This document shows positions 53,948 through 62,979 of a stretch of DNA of 64,000 nucleotides, one piece after another (position 1 is the first letter of the stretch; each line of letters starts with the position of its first letter). A program made the translations under genes and the position numbers. The stretch is from Prosthecobacter fusiformis (lineage in GTDB: Bacteria; Verrucomicrobiota; Verrucomicrobiia; Verrucomicrobiales; Verrucomicrobiaceae), in NCBI RefSeq assembly GCF_004364345.1, contig NZ_SOCA01000002.1, positions 695,711 to 759,710 of the forward strand, written 5' to 3'. The notes beneath the pieces are model-generated. The model was not told the DNA's origin. It did no database searches and worked only from the letters and a program-made list of their open reading frames with translations.

Positions 53948-54877
53948 TTATTCGACTGGCACTTCCAGCCAGCTTAAATCCGGTCCTGAGGGGACAATTT
54001 TGGACGGATTGATATCTTCATGCGTCATGTAATAATGGCGCTTGATATGGTCCATATTGACCGTCTCGGAAATGCCGGGCTGGTGGTATAATCGCCGAAG
54101 ATACCGCGAAAGCTGGGGATAGTCTTTGATCTGCCGGATGTTGCACTTGAAGTGCCCATGATAAACGGCATCGAAACGGATCAGAGTACAAAACATCCGC
54201 CAGTCTGATTCCACGGCCTCTTTCCCCATGAGGTAAGGCTCGTTCCGGTTGGCTAGACGTGATTCCAATTCATCGAGTGCTATAAAAAGCTCCCGCACCG
54301 CCTGTTTATACACCGCTTGCGAGGTTGCAAACCCAGCTTTGTAAACGCCGTTGTTGACCTTCTCGTAAATGAAGGCACTCAAAGCTTTCTGCTCTTCTGC
54401 ATGCTCAGTCGGGAACAGGTTGCAGCGGCGAGTATGGCAAGTCTCGAACCCGTGGACAAACATTCGGCAAATATCGTCCTCCGAGTTGTTGACGATCAGT
54501 TTTCTTTCGCGATCCCACAACACCGGCACTGTGATCCGGCCTTTGAATTGAGGATCAGTTGCGTGATAGGCCTCCGATAAGAATTCAAAGCCGTTGACCT
54601 CATCTCGCGAATGTCCATCGCCTTCATGAAAAGCCCAGCCCCGCTCATCTCTTACGGGATCTGCAACAGTCACGCTGACAGTCTCCTCGAGTCCCAAAAG
54701 ATGCCGCACAATCAAGGTGCGATGAGCCCATGGACAGGCCAGCGATACATACAGATGGTAACGCCGCTTCTCAGGGGGAAATCCAGTCACACCATCAGGG
54801 GTGATCCATTGACGGAATGCATCTTCCTGGCGGGTGAATTCGCCATCATTACTTTGTTCGTTAGGGAACTGGGCCAT
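53948..54877 (-). CDS. Glutathionyl-hydroquinone reductase (YqjG/Xi-class GST)
   Basis: 309 residues. The Xi-class GST motif CPWAHRT with catalytic Cys48 is present, as are the NNSEDDICRM segment and the long C-terminal helical domain with the EPYLMGKEAVESDWRMFCTLIRFD block. It reduces glutathionyl-hydroquinones to hydroquinones. Whether this organism makes glutathione cannot be seen here. Confidence 0.93.
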   Translation of the reverse strand: MAQFPNEQSNDGEFTRQEDAFRQWITPDGVTGFPPEKRRYHLYVSLACPWAHRTLIVRHLLGLEETVSVTVADPVRDERGWAFHEGDGHSRDEVNGFEFLSEAYHATDPQFKGRITVPVLWDRERKLIVNNSEDDICRMFVHGFETCHTRRCNLFPTEHAEEQKALSAFIYEKVNNGVYKAGFATSQAVYKQAVRELFIALDELESRLANRNEPYLMGKEAVESDWRMFCTLIRFDAVYHGHFKCNIRQIKDYPQLSRYLRRLYHQPGISETVNMDHIKRHYYMTHEDINPSKIVPSGPDLSWLEVPVE

Positions 54878-54898
54878 CGCAATTCAATGTTAAGGTGT

Positions 54899-55357
54899 TC
54901 AGTCTGGAGGAGCTACAAGGATATCTTGTGAATGGCTGATCTTAGGGGTAGCAGAAGCCGGTGCTGGCAGCCAGGTGGCGTGGCATTTCCGGCAGTAAAA
55001 CTTCTTTTTGAAAAGCCCCAGATCGCTTGCCCACTCGATCAAGAGAGGCGTGATGAGAAACTTGCGGGTAAACTGGGGGTATTCCACCGCAAGGGAGCTG
55101 CATTCAGGGCAGCTAAAGATATGATTGCAAATGGGGTCATTTTCATCCTGTAGATCTTGAATGATGGATACCGCCTGGGAGTAAGCGGCCTCATCCACCT
55201 GAAGAATGAAATGCCCGAGTGGTTTTGTGAGGAACAGAAAGCGCTGCATATCACTTTCGTCATGAACGCGGGTTTTGATGCCTCGCCCCGCGAGTTTCTC
55301 GGCCAGTTGTTCCGCTTCCCGCAGACGATCCATGGTTGCCAGATTGATGATGTTCAT
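54899..55357 (-). CDS. DUF2007-like protein with zinc-ribbon cysteines
   Basis: About 152 residues. The first 80 residues resemble the DUF2007 signal-transducing-type fold (ATMDRLREAEQLAEKLAGRGIKTRV, then ILQVDEAAYSQAVSII). A C-terminal zinc ribbon is formed by SCPECSS and YCRKCHATW. Function unknown. The start at 55357 fits the fold. Confidence 0.65.
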   Translation of the reverse strand: MNIINLATMDRLREAEQLAEKLAGRGIKTRVHDESDMQRFLFLTKPLGHFILQVDEAAYSQAVSIIQDLQDENDPICNHIFSCPECSSLAVEYPQFTRKFLITPLLIEWASDLGLFKKKFYCRKCHATWLPAPASATPKISHSQDILVAPPD

Positions 55358-55650
55358 AATAGTGAAAAGTGATTTGAAAGGATTCGTGCGGCTCAACGTG
55401 GCCGCGCTTGCTGAAATTCGTCACGGCCAGCTTGGCGGCTCCAAACGATACGGTTTTCGCAAGCTGCAATGCTTTGGCCCATGCAAATCGTCATACCATG
55501 CAGGTCTGCATGATGAGGGATGATTATTAATGTGTTGAAAATCAACAATTTAACCATCGTGGCACACGAGGTATGGGCTGTGCATAAGAGGAAAGGGACA
55601 TCGTGCTTCACTGCACATCTCCACAATTAACCATTGCGCTCACTTTCCTC

Positions 55651-56247
55651 ATGAACATTGCCCCTACTTCCTCCTACGTTGATAAAGATGATGAAACTCT
55701 GATGGCATGCTTGGCCGCCAAAGAGCCAAATGCACTCTGGGTCCTCCATCAGCGTTATCATTCAATCCTGAAGTCCATCATCATCTCAGTGATTCACGAT
55801 GAAACGGATGCCGATGATGTGCTGCAGGAAGTCTTCATTCAGATCTGGACGCATGCGGCTAATTTCTCCTCCTCGAAAGGTAAGGCTGCAGGCTGGCTTA
55901 TTACCCTGGCTCGTCGCCGCGCCATTGACCGCCTTCGTCAGCGTCACGCCTACCACCTCGCTACTGAGCGTCTGGAAAAGGCATCCAAGCCTTCCAACGC
56001 TTATGAAATCGAAAGCGCTGAGCATGATATCGAGCGCCAGGATACCCAAAACTATCTCAACCAGCTTCTTCAGCAATTGCCAGTGCCGCAAAAGGAAGTG
56101 GTCATCCTCGCCCACCTGCACGGCATGAGCCAGCGCCAGATCGCAGTGCACATGAGCCTGCCTCTGGGCACAGTCAAAACACGCCTTGAACTGGGCATGC
56201 GCAAACTTTGCCACGTCGCTTGCGCCGCTCATCACAAGGTGATGTAA
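55651..56247 (+). CDS. ECF-type RNA polymerase sigma factor
   Basis: 198 residues. Sigma region 2 spans about 15-90 (DETDADDVLQEVFIQIW, then WLITLARRRAIDRLRQR), and region 4 about 130-185 (LPVPQKEVVILAHLHGMSQRQIAVHMSLPLGTVKTRL). It resembles the SigK-type group. No anti-sigma gene is adjacent: the next gene is on the other strand and the previous one is divergent, so its control is not evident. Confidence 0.9.
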   Translation: MNIAPTSSYVDKDDETLMACLAAKEPNALWVLHQRYHSILKSIIISVIHDETDADDVLQEVFIQIWTHAANFSSSKGKAAGWLITLARRRAIDRLRQRHAYHLATERLEKASKPSNAYEIESAEHDIERQDTQNYLNQLLQQLPVPQKEVVILAHLHGMSQRQIAVHMSLPLGTVKTRLELGMRKLCHVACAAHHKVM

Positions 56248-56262
56248 TTGATTCCTAACTCT

Positions 56263-56310
56263 GACTGAACCGAATTCTGGAAAACTCCGGGATTCGGTTC
56301 AGTCGTTTTT
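56263..56310 (+). terminator. Rho-independent terminator after the ECF sigma gene
   Basis: A perfect 13-bp stem, GACTGAACCGAAT (56263-56275) against ATTCGGTTCAGTC (56292-56304), is followed by GTTTTT. Its downstream arm overlaps the stop codon of the convergent TIM-barrel gene. Confidence 0.93.
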
Positions 56311-57135
56311 ATTGATAGCGACCAAATAATCAAAAGCGCGGCGGGCACGCACAAGAGTGTCATGGATGGATTCTCCATGATATCCTGCCAGCTCCAGAAT
56401 GAGGGATCCTTTGAACTGATTCCTCTTCAGTTCGCCCAATAGCCAGGGCCAGTCGATCCTGCCTTCCCCCGGATTAAGATGGGCATCACTGTTTCCCAGG
56501 TTATCATTCGCATGCAGCATCTTGAGATGCCCGGAAAGCTTGTGCACCACCGACCCCAGCTCTCCTGCCAGATTAGCATGCCCCGTGTCCAGGCACGTAC
56601 CCACATTGCATTCCCGTATCTGGCCTAACAAATAAAGCATATCGCTTGTGTGGCCGAACAAAAGATGCGGAAGCATGTTTTCCAGCAGCAGATTCACGCC
56701 CAGATCCGTGCATCGTCGGGCCACCAGGTTTAAGGATTCCGCCGCGTGGTTCATGTGCTGGAGGAATTCCTCCTCCGGTGGTCGGCCCTCCCTTTCTGGG
56801 CCAGGGTGCAGCACGATGTTGCGCGCTCCCATCACCGCCGCTGCCTCACAGGCCACGATGAGCTCATTCACCGCTCCACGCCTCGTCGGCTCATGCAGGG
56901 AGGTGATGTCAATGTGGTCAGCAAAAGGCGCGTGAAAGGAAAAGGGATGCAGTTCCAGTGCACGCATGCGTTCGCCCGCTTCACGCACCTGATCCTTTTG
57001 ATGATAGTCCAGATGCTTTGGAAATGAGCAGATTTCGATCTGGCGAAATCCGCTGGCGTGGATGTCATCCAGCACTTCAAAAATACTGCGATGATAAAAG
57101 CATCCGGTGGAAAGTCCGATGGGCCATTGGTTCAT
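56299..57135 (-). CDS. Sugar phosphate isomerase/epimerase-type TIM-barrel protein
   Basis: About 278 residues of the xylose-isomerase-like AP-endonuclease-2 fold. Metal-ligand-like residues lie in LHPGPE, LLLENMLP, CLDTGHANLA, MLHANDN and the final LELAGYHG. The substrate is unknown; the fold covers sugar epimerases and endonuclease IV relatives. The start at 57135 overlaps the stop of the primase-like gene by 4 bp, so the two are translationally coupled. Confidence 0.85.
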   Translation of the reverse strand: MNQWPIGLSTGCFYHRSIFEVLDDIHASGFRQIEICSFPKHLDYHQKDQVREAGERMRALELHPFSFHAPFADHIDITSLHEPTRRGAVNELIVACEAAAVMGARNIVLHPGPEREGRPPEEEFLQHMNHAAESLNLVARRCTDLGVNLLLENMLPHLLFGHTSDMLYLLGQIRECNVGTCLDTGHANLAGELGSVVHKLSGHLKMLHANDNLGNSDAHLNPGEGRIDWPWLLGELKRNQFKGSLILELAGYHGESIHDTLVRARRAFDYLVAINKND

Positions 57136-58526
57136 AACATGGGATGGGTGAGGAGGGTTTGACGAAGGGGTGCCAGGCAACTCCCAGCATCACAGGGGGA
57201 AAGACAAAAACCTTTTTCGCGCGTGGAGACGCAGTTGAAATCCACCAGCTCATCCAGGCCGGTGGCGCGCAGTCCCGCAAACACCCGCGTATAAAAATCC
57301 GCCCGGATAGCCGCACTGTAGTCTCCCCAGTTCATCCCCCAGCCATAGCCAGAGTTTTCAAACTTGGAGCGGATATAGCCGGCGATATGTCGCGGATGCC
57401 AGCCTTTCGCTAAAAGGCTCCGGGTGATGAGTTGCATTCCGGCTGGTTTCAGCAGTCGATCATTCGGATCTTCCACCAGCGAGCGCATGCACGGCGGCAG
57501 CAGATACCCCGGAGTCTGGTGATAAGTCTCCGGCCAGCGTTCTTCCGGGTCATGATGATCGGAGTAAAAGTATTCGTGAAAGCGCTTCAGCGGAGAGCCC
57601 AGGTATTCATCCAGCAGCTTGCCCGTACCATGAGTTTCATCAGGGATGCGTACACAGGCACGCTTGGCCAGTTCTCTCACTTCCGCTTCCACCTGGCGCA
57701 CTTGGAGCGCCAGCTTCACATCCATTTCATGCAGCGGCACCACTCTCACCAGGGGGATTTGGTCGCGCACATCATCTCCCAGTCCCTGCATCCACGGCTT
57801 TAAATAATAAGTGAATGGCTGGCGGATCATCCGAGAGTAAAGCGGATCTCCATACTCAGAAATGTCCACGGAGACGATTTCCCTCCGCCCCGTGCGCCCA
57901 GGCCCCACGTGCACCGCCGTGATCTCCACGGGGATGTCCATCAGCGATGCCGCATCCGCTTTGATCCTTTGCGCCATGTACTCCAGCAGCAGTGACTGAG
58001 CGCCAAAGGCACTTTGGGCTTTCGCATCGATCTGCTGGGCAAACTCCGGTGGCACCTGCTCCACACACTGGCTGCGAAATTCAGGGGCAGGGTCCAGCAA
58101 CTCCAGTCGCCTGGCCACATCGGAATCGCGTCCGATCCGCCACACAAAATGGTGTCCTTGACCCGTCAGGATGTGCAGCGGACGGATGCCCCAGTGCAGC
58201 AGCAGGCACTCGATCACCTTCACCACCGGCTCTTGGATTTCAAAAGCACGCACTGGGTCCAGGTGCGCCTCAGCAGGTGAATCGAAGTTCACATACTCAA
58301 TGTCCAGGTGGAACAGCAGGGAATGGGTATCCCCCAGCGATCTCGCGATATCCAGGTCCCGTTCCAAAAACCAATCCAGCTCCTGGGGTGGACGCAACTG
58401 GCTTCGGTGGAAAAGGCATCCATCAGAATGGGTGACATAAGCAGCCGTCACTTGATCCAGCGTTTCACCGCCTAAAAATTCGATCAAACGCTGCCGGATA
58501 GCATCATCCCGGTAAAAAGGTGTCAT
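57132..58526 (-). CDS. Putative archaeo-eukaryotic-type primase: PriS-like core with PriL-like Fe-S C-terminus
   Basis: 464 residues; I recognise no bacterial family name. The N-terminal half carries AEP primase motifs. LLFHLDIEY (Asp75 and Glu77) resembles the metal-binding motif I. HILTGQGHHFVW (121-128) resembles the SGGxGxHxW motif II. VSVDISEYGDPLYSRMIRQP (Asp221 or Asp227) resembles motif III with the R-IR-P run of PriS. The C-terminal part (about 338-464) looks like the PriL iron-sulfur domain: LLPPCMRSL (Cys346), a helical block, and Cys432, Cys441, Cys445 and Cys450. In archaea and eukaryotes these are two subunits. This is pattern matching by eye, and a different helical zinc protein is possible. 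Coupled to the TIM-barrel gene. Confidence 0.55.
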   Translation of the reverse strand: MTPFYRDDAIRQRLIEFLGGETLDQVTAAYVTHSDGCLFHRSQLRPPQELDWFLERDLDIARSLGDTHSLLFHLDIEYVNFDSPAEAHLDPVRAFEIQEPVVKVIECLLLHWGIRPLHILTGQGHHFVWRIGRDSDVARRLELLDPAPEFRSQCVEQVPPEFAQQIDAKAQSAFGAQSLLLEYMAQRIKADAASLMDIPVEITAVHVGPGRTGRREIVSVDISEYGDPLYSRMIRQPFTYYLKPWMQGLGDDVRDQIPLVRVVPLHEMDVKLALQVRQVEAEVRELAKRACVRIPDETHGTGKLLDEYLGSPLKRFHEYFYSDHHDPEERWPETYHQTPGYLLPPCMRSLVEDPNDRLLKPAGMQLITRSLLAKGWHPRHIAGYIRSKFENSGYGWGMNWGDYSAAIRADFYTRVFAGLRATGLDELVDFNCVSTREKGFCLSPCDAGSCLAPLRQTLLTHPML

Positions 58527-58657
58527 CCAGGTTAATCGTGTCAGGCACCTCCTCCGCGTGCTGCTCCCCGCAGCTTATTCCTCCCACCGGATGTTAAACG
58601 GATCCAGCCATACGGGGCAGGGGATGCGAACCCTCCTTGAACCCCACCCCCAATACC

Positions 58658-58900
58658 ATGAACAACACTGCCCCCTGCGAAACCTGCGGAAACGTTTACG
58701 ACAAAGCCTTCACGGTGACTCTCCACGGTCAGCCACATGTTTTTGACAGCTTTGAATGCGCCATCCATGCCTTGGCTCCTATCTGTGAGCATTGTGATTG
58801 CCGCATCATTGGCCACGGGGTGGAGTCGGAGGGTAAGATCTTCTGCTGTGCCCATTGTGCCACCCATGCTGGGGAGCGCGGGCTCAAGGATCGTCAGTGA
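58658..58900 (+). CDS. Small Cys-rich metallothionein-like zinc protein
   Basis: 80 residues. CETCGNVYDKAF at 7-18, FDSFECAIHALAP, CEHCDCRIIGHGVE and FCCAHCA form a Cys-rich protein that matches the group often labelled prokaryotic metallothionein. It probably binds zinc. The ATG at 58658 is chosen over an upstream TTG at 58637. Confidence 0.82.
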   Translation: MNNTAPCETCGNVYDKAFTVTLHGQPHVFDSFECAIHALAPICEHCDCRIIGHGVESEGKIFCCAHCATHAGERGLKDRQ

Positions 58901-58936
58901 AAAAAGAAGGAGTGAAGGCACAGCCCTCACTCCTTC
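58899..58936 (-). terminator. Rho-independent terminator after ilvN
   Basis: A perfect 10-bp stem, 58906-58915 against 58927-58936 (GAAGGAGTGA / TCACTCCTTC). The A-run at 58899-58905 becomes a U-run on the minus strand, so it terminates the ilvN transcript. It also overlaps the 3' end of the convergent metallothionein-like gene. Confidence 0.88.
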
Positions 58937-58960
58937 AAATAGAATACTCGTATTTAAGGA

Positions 58961-59506
58961 CTAGGTCGTCTCCAGCCCACGTGCCATCACCACTTTGCCG
59001 GTGCGCACGGTTTCCACGATCTCGAACTTGCTCAGCAGGCGCACCGCCGCATCCAGCTTGTCTGTGTTGCCACTGATCATGGCGATCAGGCTGTCCTCCT
59101 GGAGGTCCACCGTCTTACCGTTGTAATGCTCCACGATTTGCAGGATTTCCGTGCGCTGCTCTGGACCGGCGGCGACCTTGATCAGCACCAGTTCCTTGGC
59201 CACCGCATCGCGGTCGTTGTGCTCGATGCCGTGGATCACGTCGATGAGCTTGTTCACCTGCATGATGATCTGGTGCAGACCTTCAGGATGGCCGCTGATG
59301 CCGATGGTCATCCGGCTGAAGCGTGGATCACGCGTCTGGGATACCACTAGGGATTCGATGTTAAAGCCACGGCGGCTGAACACGGCGCAAATGCGGCCGA
59401 GCACGCCAGGCTGGTTGTTCACCAGCACGCTCAGCGTGTGGATGTTGACGATGTCTGCCTGGGGTGAAGGCTTCTTGTCAGTGGTGGCAGGGATGCGGTC
59501 GCTCAT
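58961..59506 (-). CDS. ilvN: Acetolactate synthase small (regulatory) subunit
   Basis: 181 residues. The ACT domain begins THTLSVLVNNQPGVLGRICAVFSRRGFNIESL, and a second small-subunit domain includes LVLIKVAAGPEQRTEIL. It confers valine feedback inhibition on IlvB. The large subunit gene lies upstream on the same strand, separated by a DNA methyltransferase gene. A terminator follows. Confidence 0.95.
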   Translation of the reverse strand: MSDRIPATTDKKPSPQADIVNIHTLSVLVNNQPGVLGRICAVFSRRGFNIESLVVSQTRDPRFSRMTIGISGHPEGLHQIIMQVNKLIDVIHGIEHNDRDAVAKELVLIKVAAGPEQRTEILQIVEHYNGKTVDLQEDSLIAMISGNTDKLDAAVRLLSKFEIVETVRTGKVVMARGLETT

Positions 59507-59546
59507 GGTATCGTTGATTTGAAAATAAGGTTTGGAAAAAGAAAGG

Positions 59547-60335
59547 TTAGGAAAGGGAGGCTCGGAATTTTTTCAGTCGCTGTCGGGCCATTTGGGTATA
59601 GGCGGCATTGCATTCGATGCCCATCCATTGCCGCCCTTGACCTTCCGCTGCGATGGCCGTCGTGCCGCTGCCCAGAAAGGGGTCCAGGACTAGGTCATTT
59701 TCATCGCTCGCACAGGCCACCAGCTTGGTGATGAGTGCCAGCGGCTTCTGGCTGGGATGTCCGCACTTTTCCTTGGTCAGTCCTTTCAGACTGGGCACTC
59801 GCAGAATGTTTGTGGCGAACTTTCCTTTCTCCAAATGTGACTTGCGGGCTTCCAGGTCTTTGTAACGAGGATCTCTCAGATAGGCCGTGATGGTCTGCGC
59901 ATCATACGGCAGGCGCACCGCGTCTTTGTTAAACTTCACGTCCTCACTTTTGCGCAATACCAGGATCATCTCGTACTGCGGGGTAAAGCTGTCCCGGCGT
60001 TCATTGTAGCCCACCGCACGGTCCCAGATGATGAGATCGTGAAATGCATGCTGATGACAGAGCCGGGACATGAGGTGGATAAAAGTATGCTCGCGTTTAC
60101 CTAGCTGGCCGAAGATGAAGCAGAGGCCGTCCTCTTTGAGCACACGCAGGCATTCCCCCACCCACACCTCGCACCAGGCGAGGTAAGCTTCGGGCGTCTT
60201 CCATTGCGTGTCCCAGGCTTCATCTTCGAGGACGTTATAATAAGGCGGATCAGCGATCACTGTCTGGAACGTGGCATCGGGGAGCTTTTTCAGCGCCTTG
60301 ACCACATCACCCTTGATGACAGTGTTGACTTTCAT
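59547..60335 (-). CDS. DNA adenine/cytosine-N4 methyltransferase
   Basis: 262 residues. Motif IV DPPYY is at 29-33, and the SAM-binding FxGxG motif, DPFLGSGTT, at 218-226 is preceded by HPSQKPL. The order DPPY first, SAM loop last is that of beta-type amino-methyltransferases. No restriction gene is next to it, so it is probably an orphan methylase. It lies between ilvB and ilvN, 60 bp after ilvB and 40 bp before ilvN. The target site cannot be told. Confidence 0.9.
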   Translation of the reverse strand: MKVNTVIKGDVVKALKKLPDATFQTVIADPPYYNVLEDEAWDTQWKTPEAYLAWCEVWVGECLRVLKEDGLCFIFGQLGKREHTFIHLMSRLCHQHAFHDLIIWDRAVGYNERRDSFTPQYEMILVLRKSEDVKFNKDAVRLPYDAQTITAYLRDPRYKDLEARKSHLEKGKFATNILRVPSLKGLTKEKCGHPSQKPLALITKLVACASDENDLVLDPFLGSGTTAIAAEGQGRQWMGIECNAAYTQMARQRLKKFRASLS

Positions 60336-60395
60336 AGGGAGGGAAAGGTGTGCGGATGAATTTCTTCATCCGACACCTGTTCACGAAGGGCTCAA

Positions 60396-62123
60396 TTACG
60401 TGGAACCGGTTGGCTTCTCCATCTTATGCTTCGGTGCTTCGATGATCATGTCTTCCAGGGCAGCGCCAGCAGGAATCATCGGGAACACGTTTTCATACTT
60501 GATGCACTCAGCTTCAATGATGCACGGGCCTTCATTGTAATCCAGAGCCTGTTGGAGGATGCGCTCCACGTCAGCCGGACGGCGTATGTGGAAGCCCTTG
60601 ATGCCATAGGCTTCACCCAGTTTCACGAAGTCAGGGTTACCCACCAGATCCACCCCGCTCTCACGGTTTTCGAAGAACAGTTCCTGCCACTGGCGCACCA
60701 TGCCCAGGTAGCTGTTGTTCAGGATCAGGATCTTGATCGGCAGCTTGTGGATCGCGGCTGTCGCCAGTTCAAATAAGGTCATCTGGAAACCACCGTCGCC
60801 GGAGATGGACACCACCAGCTTGTCAGGGCAGGCCAGCTGCGCACCGATGGCCGCCGGGAAACCAAAGCCCATCGTGCCAGCACCGCCGGAGCTGATCCAG
60901 TGGTAGCTTTCGTCGTTCTTATAGAACTGCGCGGCCCACATCTGATGCTGGCCCACGTCCGTCGTCACGATTGCCTTGCCCTGGGTCAGGGTATAGAGTT
61001 CGTCGATCACCTGCTGCATGCGCAGGCCACCCTGCTTCTTATAGCTGAGAGGGAACTTTTTCTTGTAGCCGTCCACATGCTCCACCCACTCTTCAGTCGG
61101 CAGCTTTTGCACCAGCGGCAGCAGTTTGGACAGAGCAGCTTTCGCATCGCCTTTGATGGTCACGTCCACCTTGATCATCTTGTTAAACTCAGCCGCATCA
61201 ATGTCGATGTGGATGAGCTTCGCATTGCGGCCGAACATGTGTGGTTTGCCAATGATGCGGTCATCAAAGCGGGAACCAACGTTCAGGATGAGGTCAGCTT
61301 CGCAAATCGCCTTGTTCGCATACGCAGTGCCGTGCATGCCCAGCATGCCCAGGGAGAGTGCATGCGTTTCAGGGAACACGCCTTTGCCCAGCAGGGTCGT
61401 CGTCACGGGAGCACCCAGCGTCTCTGCCAGTTGCTTCAGTTCTTTGTCCGCACGGGCGATCATCGCGCCTTGGCCAGCGAGGATCACTGGGCGCTTGGAC
61501 TGGGAGATCAAGCGAGCTGCCTCCTCGATGCCCTTCATGTCAATCTTCAGCGACTCTTCAGGATGATACCCTGGAAGGTCGATAGGCTCGTCATAGTTCC
61601 CGGTAAAGGGAGCCTGGCTTTTGTCCTTCGGAATATCGATCAGCACCGGGCCTGGACGACCTGTGGTGGCGATATGATACGCCTCACGGGCAATGCGCGG
61701 GATGGCATTGGTATCCTTCACCAGATAGTTATGCTTCACCACCGGAGCGGTGATGTTAAAGATGTCTGCTTCCTGGAAGGCGTCCTTGCCCAGCATCCAG
61801 CTCACCGTCTGGCCGCACAGCACGATCATCGGCACGCTGTCCATCTGTGCCGTCATCAGACCTGTGATCGTATTGCCAGCACCAGGGCCCGAAGTCACCA
61901 GCACCACCGCAGGCTTGCCTGTGGCGCGTGCATAGCCGTCAGCCATGTGAACCGCACCCTGCTCATGGCGGACGAGGACAAACTTCATGTTCGTCTTCAT
62001 AGTTTCCAACGCGTCGAAAATCGGGATCGCGGCGCCGCCGGAATATCCGAACACGTACTCGATGCCGAGGTCGGCCAGCGTTTTGATTAGCGCTTGTGCG
62101 CCATCCATTTGGGGTGTGCTCAT
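60396..62123 (-). CDS. ilvB: Acetolactate synthase large (catalytic) subunit
   Basis: 575 residues, thiamine-diphosphate enzyme of branched-chain amino acid synthesis. The catalytic Glu lies in [21 protein letters not shown]. The FAD-region motif LLGKGVFPE is present, and the ThDP motif [16 protein letters not shown]...[13 protein letters not shown]. The ATG at 62123 is preferred over an upstream in-frame start at 62258, because family members begin [12 protein letters not shown]-like. Confidence 0.96.
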   Translation of the reverse strand: MSTPQMDGAQALIKTLADLGIEYVFGYSGGAAIPIFDALETMKTNMKFVLVRHEQGAVHMADGYARATGKPAVVLVTSGPGAGNTITGLMTAQMDSVPMIVLCGQTVSWMLGKDAFQEADIFNITAPVVKHNYLVKDTNAIPRIAREAYHIATTGRPGPVLIDIPKDKSQAPFTGNYDEPIDLPGYHPEESLKIDMKGIEEAARLISQSKRPVILAGQGAMIARADKELKQLAETLGAPVTTTLLGKGVFPETHALSLGMLGMHGTAYANKAICEADLILNVGSRFDDRIIGKPHMFGRNAKLIHIDIDAAEFNKMIKVDVTIKGDAKAALSKLLPLVQKLPTEEWVEHVDGYKKKFPLSYKKQGGLRMQQVIDELYTLTQGKAIVTTDVGQHQMWAAQFYKNDESYHWISSGGAGTMGFGFPAAIGAQLACPDKLVVSISGDGGFQMTLFELATAAIHKLPIKILILNNSYLGMVRQWQELFFENRESGVDLVGNPDFVKLGEAYGIKGFHIRRPADVERILQQALDYNEGPCIIEAECIKYENVFPMIPAGAALEDMIIEAPKHKMEKPTGST

Positions 62124-62445
62124 AGGTTGTCTGGTGAAAATTGCGTTTTCGAGGGCTATTTTATCATTTGAATCATAAAATGCAATCCAAAGTTTGATGT
62201 TTTTCGACCAAGTTCGGTTAAATCCGACTTCCAGCGGGTCAAAAATAATGAAATTCAATCAAAGATCGTGCATCCGAATCGGTTGGAGGACTCGAAGTTG
62301 CCGATTTTTTGGAGAACAACGCCCGACTGATATGGATTAATCCCCAAATGTGGAATGGGCATTCGTACTTGCCGTCTTCTCCTGTTCCTGATAACCACAC
62401 CCACTAGGAACTTACACAATGCTCTCCACAAAATCGCTTTCCGCT
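62124..62445. other. Divergent intergenic region between ilvB and the DUF5713 gene
   Basis: About 320 bases presumably holding the ilvB promoter on the left and that of the DUF5713 gene on the right. I saw no leader peptide of the ilv-attenuator type. A short GTTCCT/AGGAAC inverted repeat lies at 62384-62411. Confidence 0.4.
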
Positions 62446-62784
62446 ATGCCCGTCAGCAATCCTCAGATATTGGCCCATCCCTTCCTGGAAAAGATGTATT
62501 CAGATGAATACTTCCCACCCGCCTTGGTGGATAAGCTCAAAGACATTCTCATGAAATGGTGCGAGGAAATTGAAGCGGTAAAGCCCGCCGACCTTCCGGC
62601 CCTTTATGAGCTTTCCCATGAGGCCACTGAACAGATCAATCAACTCGCAGAAGAATTTGAAGAAAACGAAAGCGAAATTGAAACAGCCGCCCGCGAGGCC
62701 ATCGCCGCAGATTTTAGGTTTATTGCCGCCGCCTACGGTTACGAGGCCGATATTGAAGAATTGATCGCACCCCGGGATTGGTAG
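62446..62784 (+). CDS. DUF5713-family protein
   Basis: 112 residues, acidic and all-helical. NPQILAHPFLEKMYSDEYFPPALVDKLKDIL, then EETAAR-like acidic helices and the terminal IEELIAPRDW, match the DUF5713 pattern; function unknown. An ATG at 62419 is an alternative start. A small Cys-rich gene follows 12 bp later. Confidence 0.75.
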   Translation: MPVSNPQILAHPFLEKMYSDEYFPPALVDKLKDILMKWCEEIEAVKPADLPALYELSHEATEQINQLAEEFEENESEIETAAREAIAADFRFIAAAYGYEADIEELIAPRDW

Positions 62785-62796
62785 TTCACTTCATTC

Positions 62797-62979
62797 ATGA
62801 GCACCCAATGTCCCACCGCTGCCCGCAGTCTTACCCCCACGGCGGCAGCCTCACTGCCCTGCCATTTCTGCGGACACCCCGACACCCATCAATTGGACGA
62901 TCTCCACATCTGTGATGAATGTTACATCGCCAAAGGCTCGTGTTGCGCTGGCGAAGACGAGGCGGAGGCAACTCTTTGA
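62797..62979 (+). CDS. Small CxxC zinc-type protein
   Basis: 60 residues with CHFCGHPD, CDECYIAKGSCC and an acidic tail. The Cys pairs suggest a zinc site. I recognise similar short CxxCG...CDxCY...SCC proteins in other bacteria, without a known function. It is probably co-transcribed with the DUF5713 gene. Confidence 0.62.
   Translation: MSTQCPTAARSLTPTAAASLPCHFCGHPDTHQLDDLHICDECYIAKGSCCAGEDEAEATL

Noticed and set aside
60900-62090. A 396-codon open frame on the plus strand
   Set aside because: It is antisense to ilvB; high His/Arg content and no domain, a by-product of codon bias.
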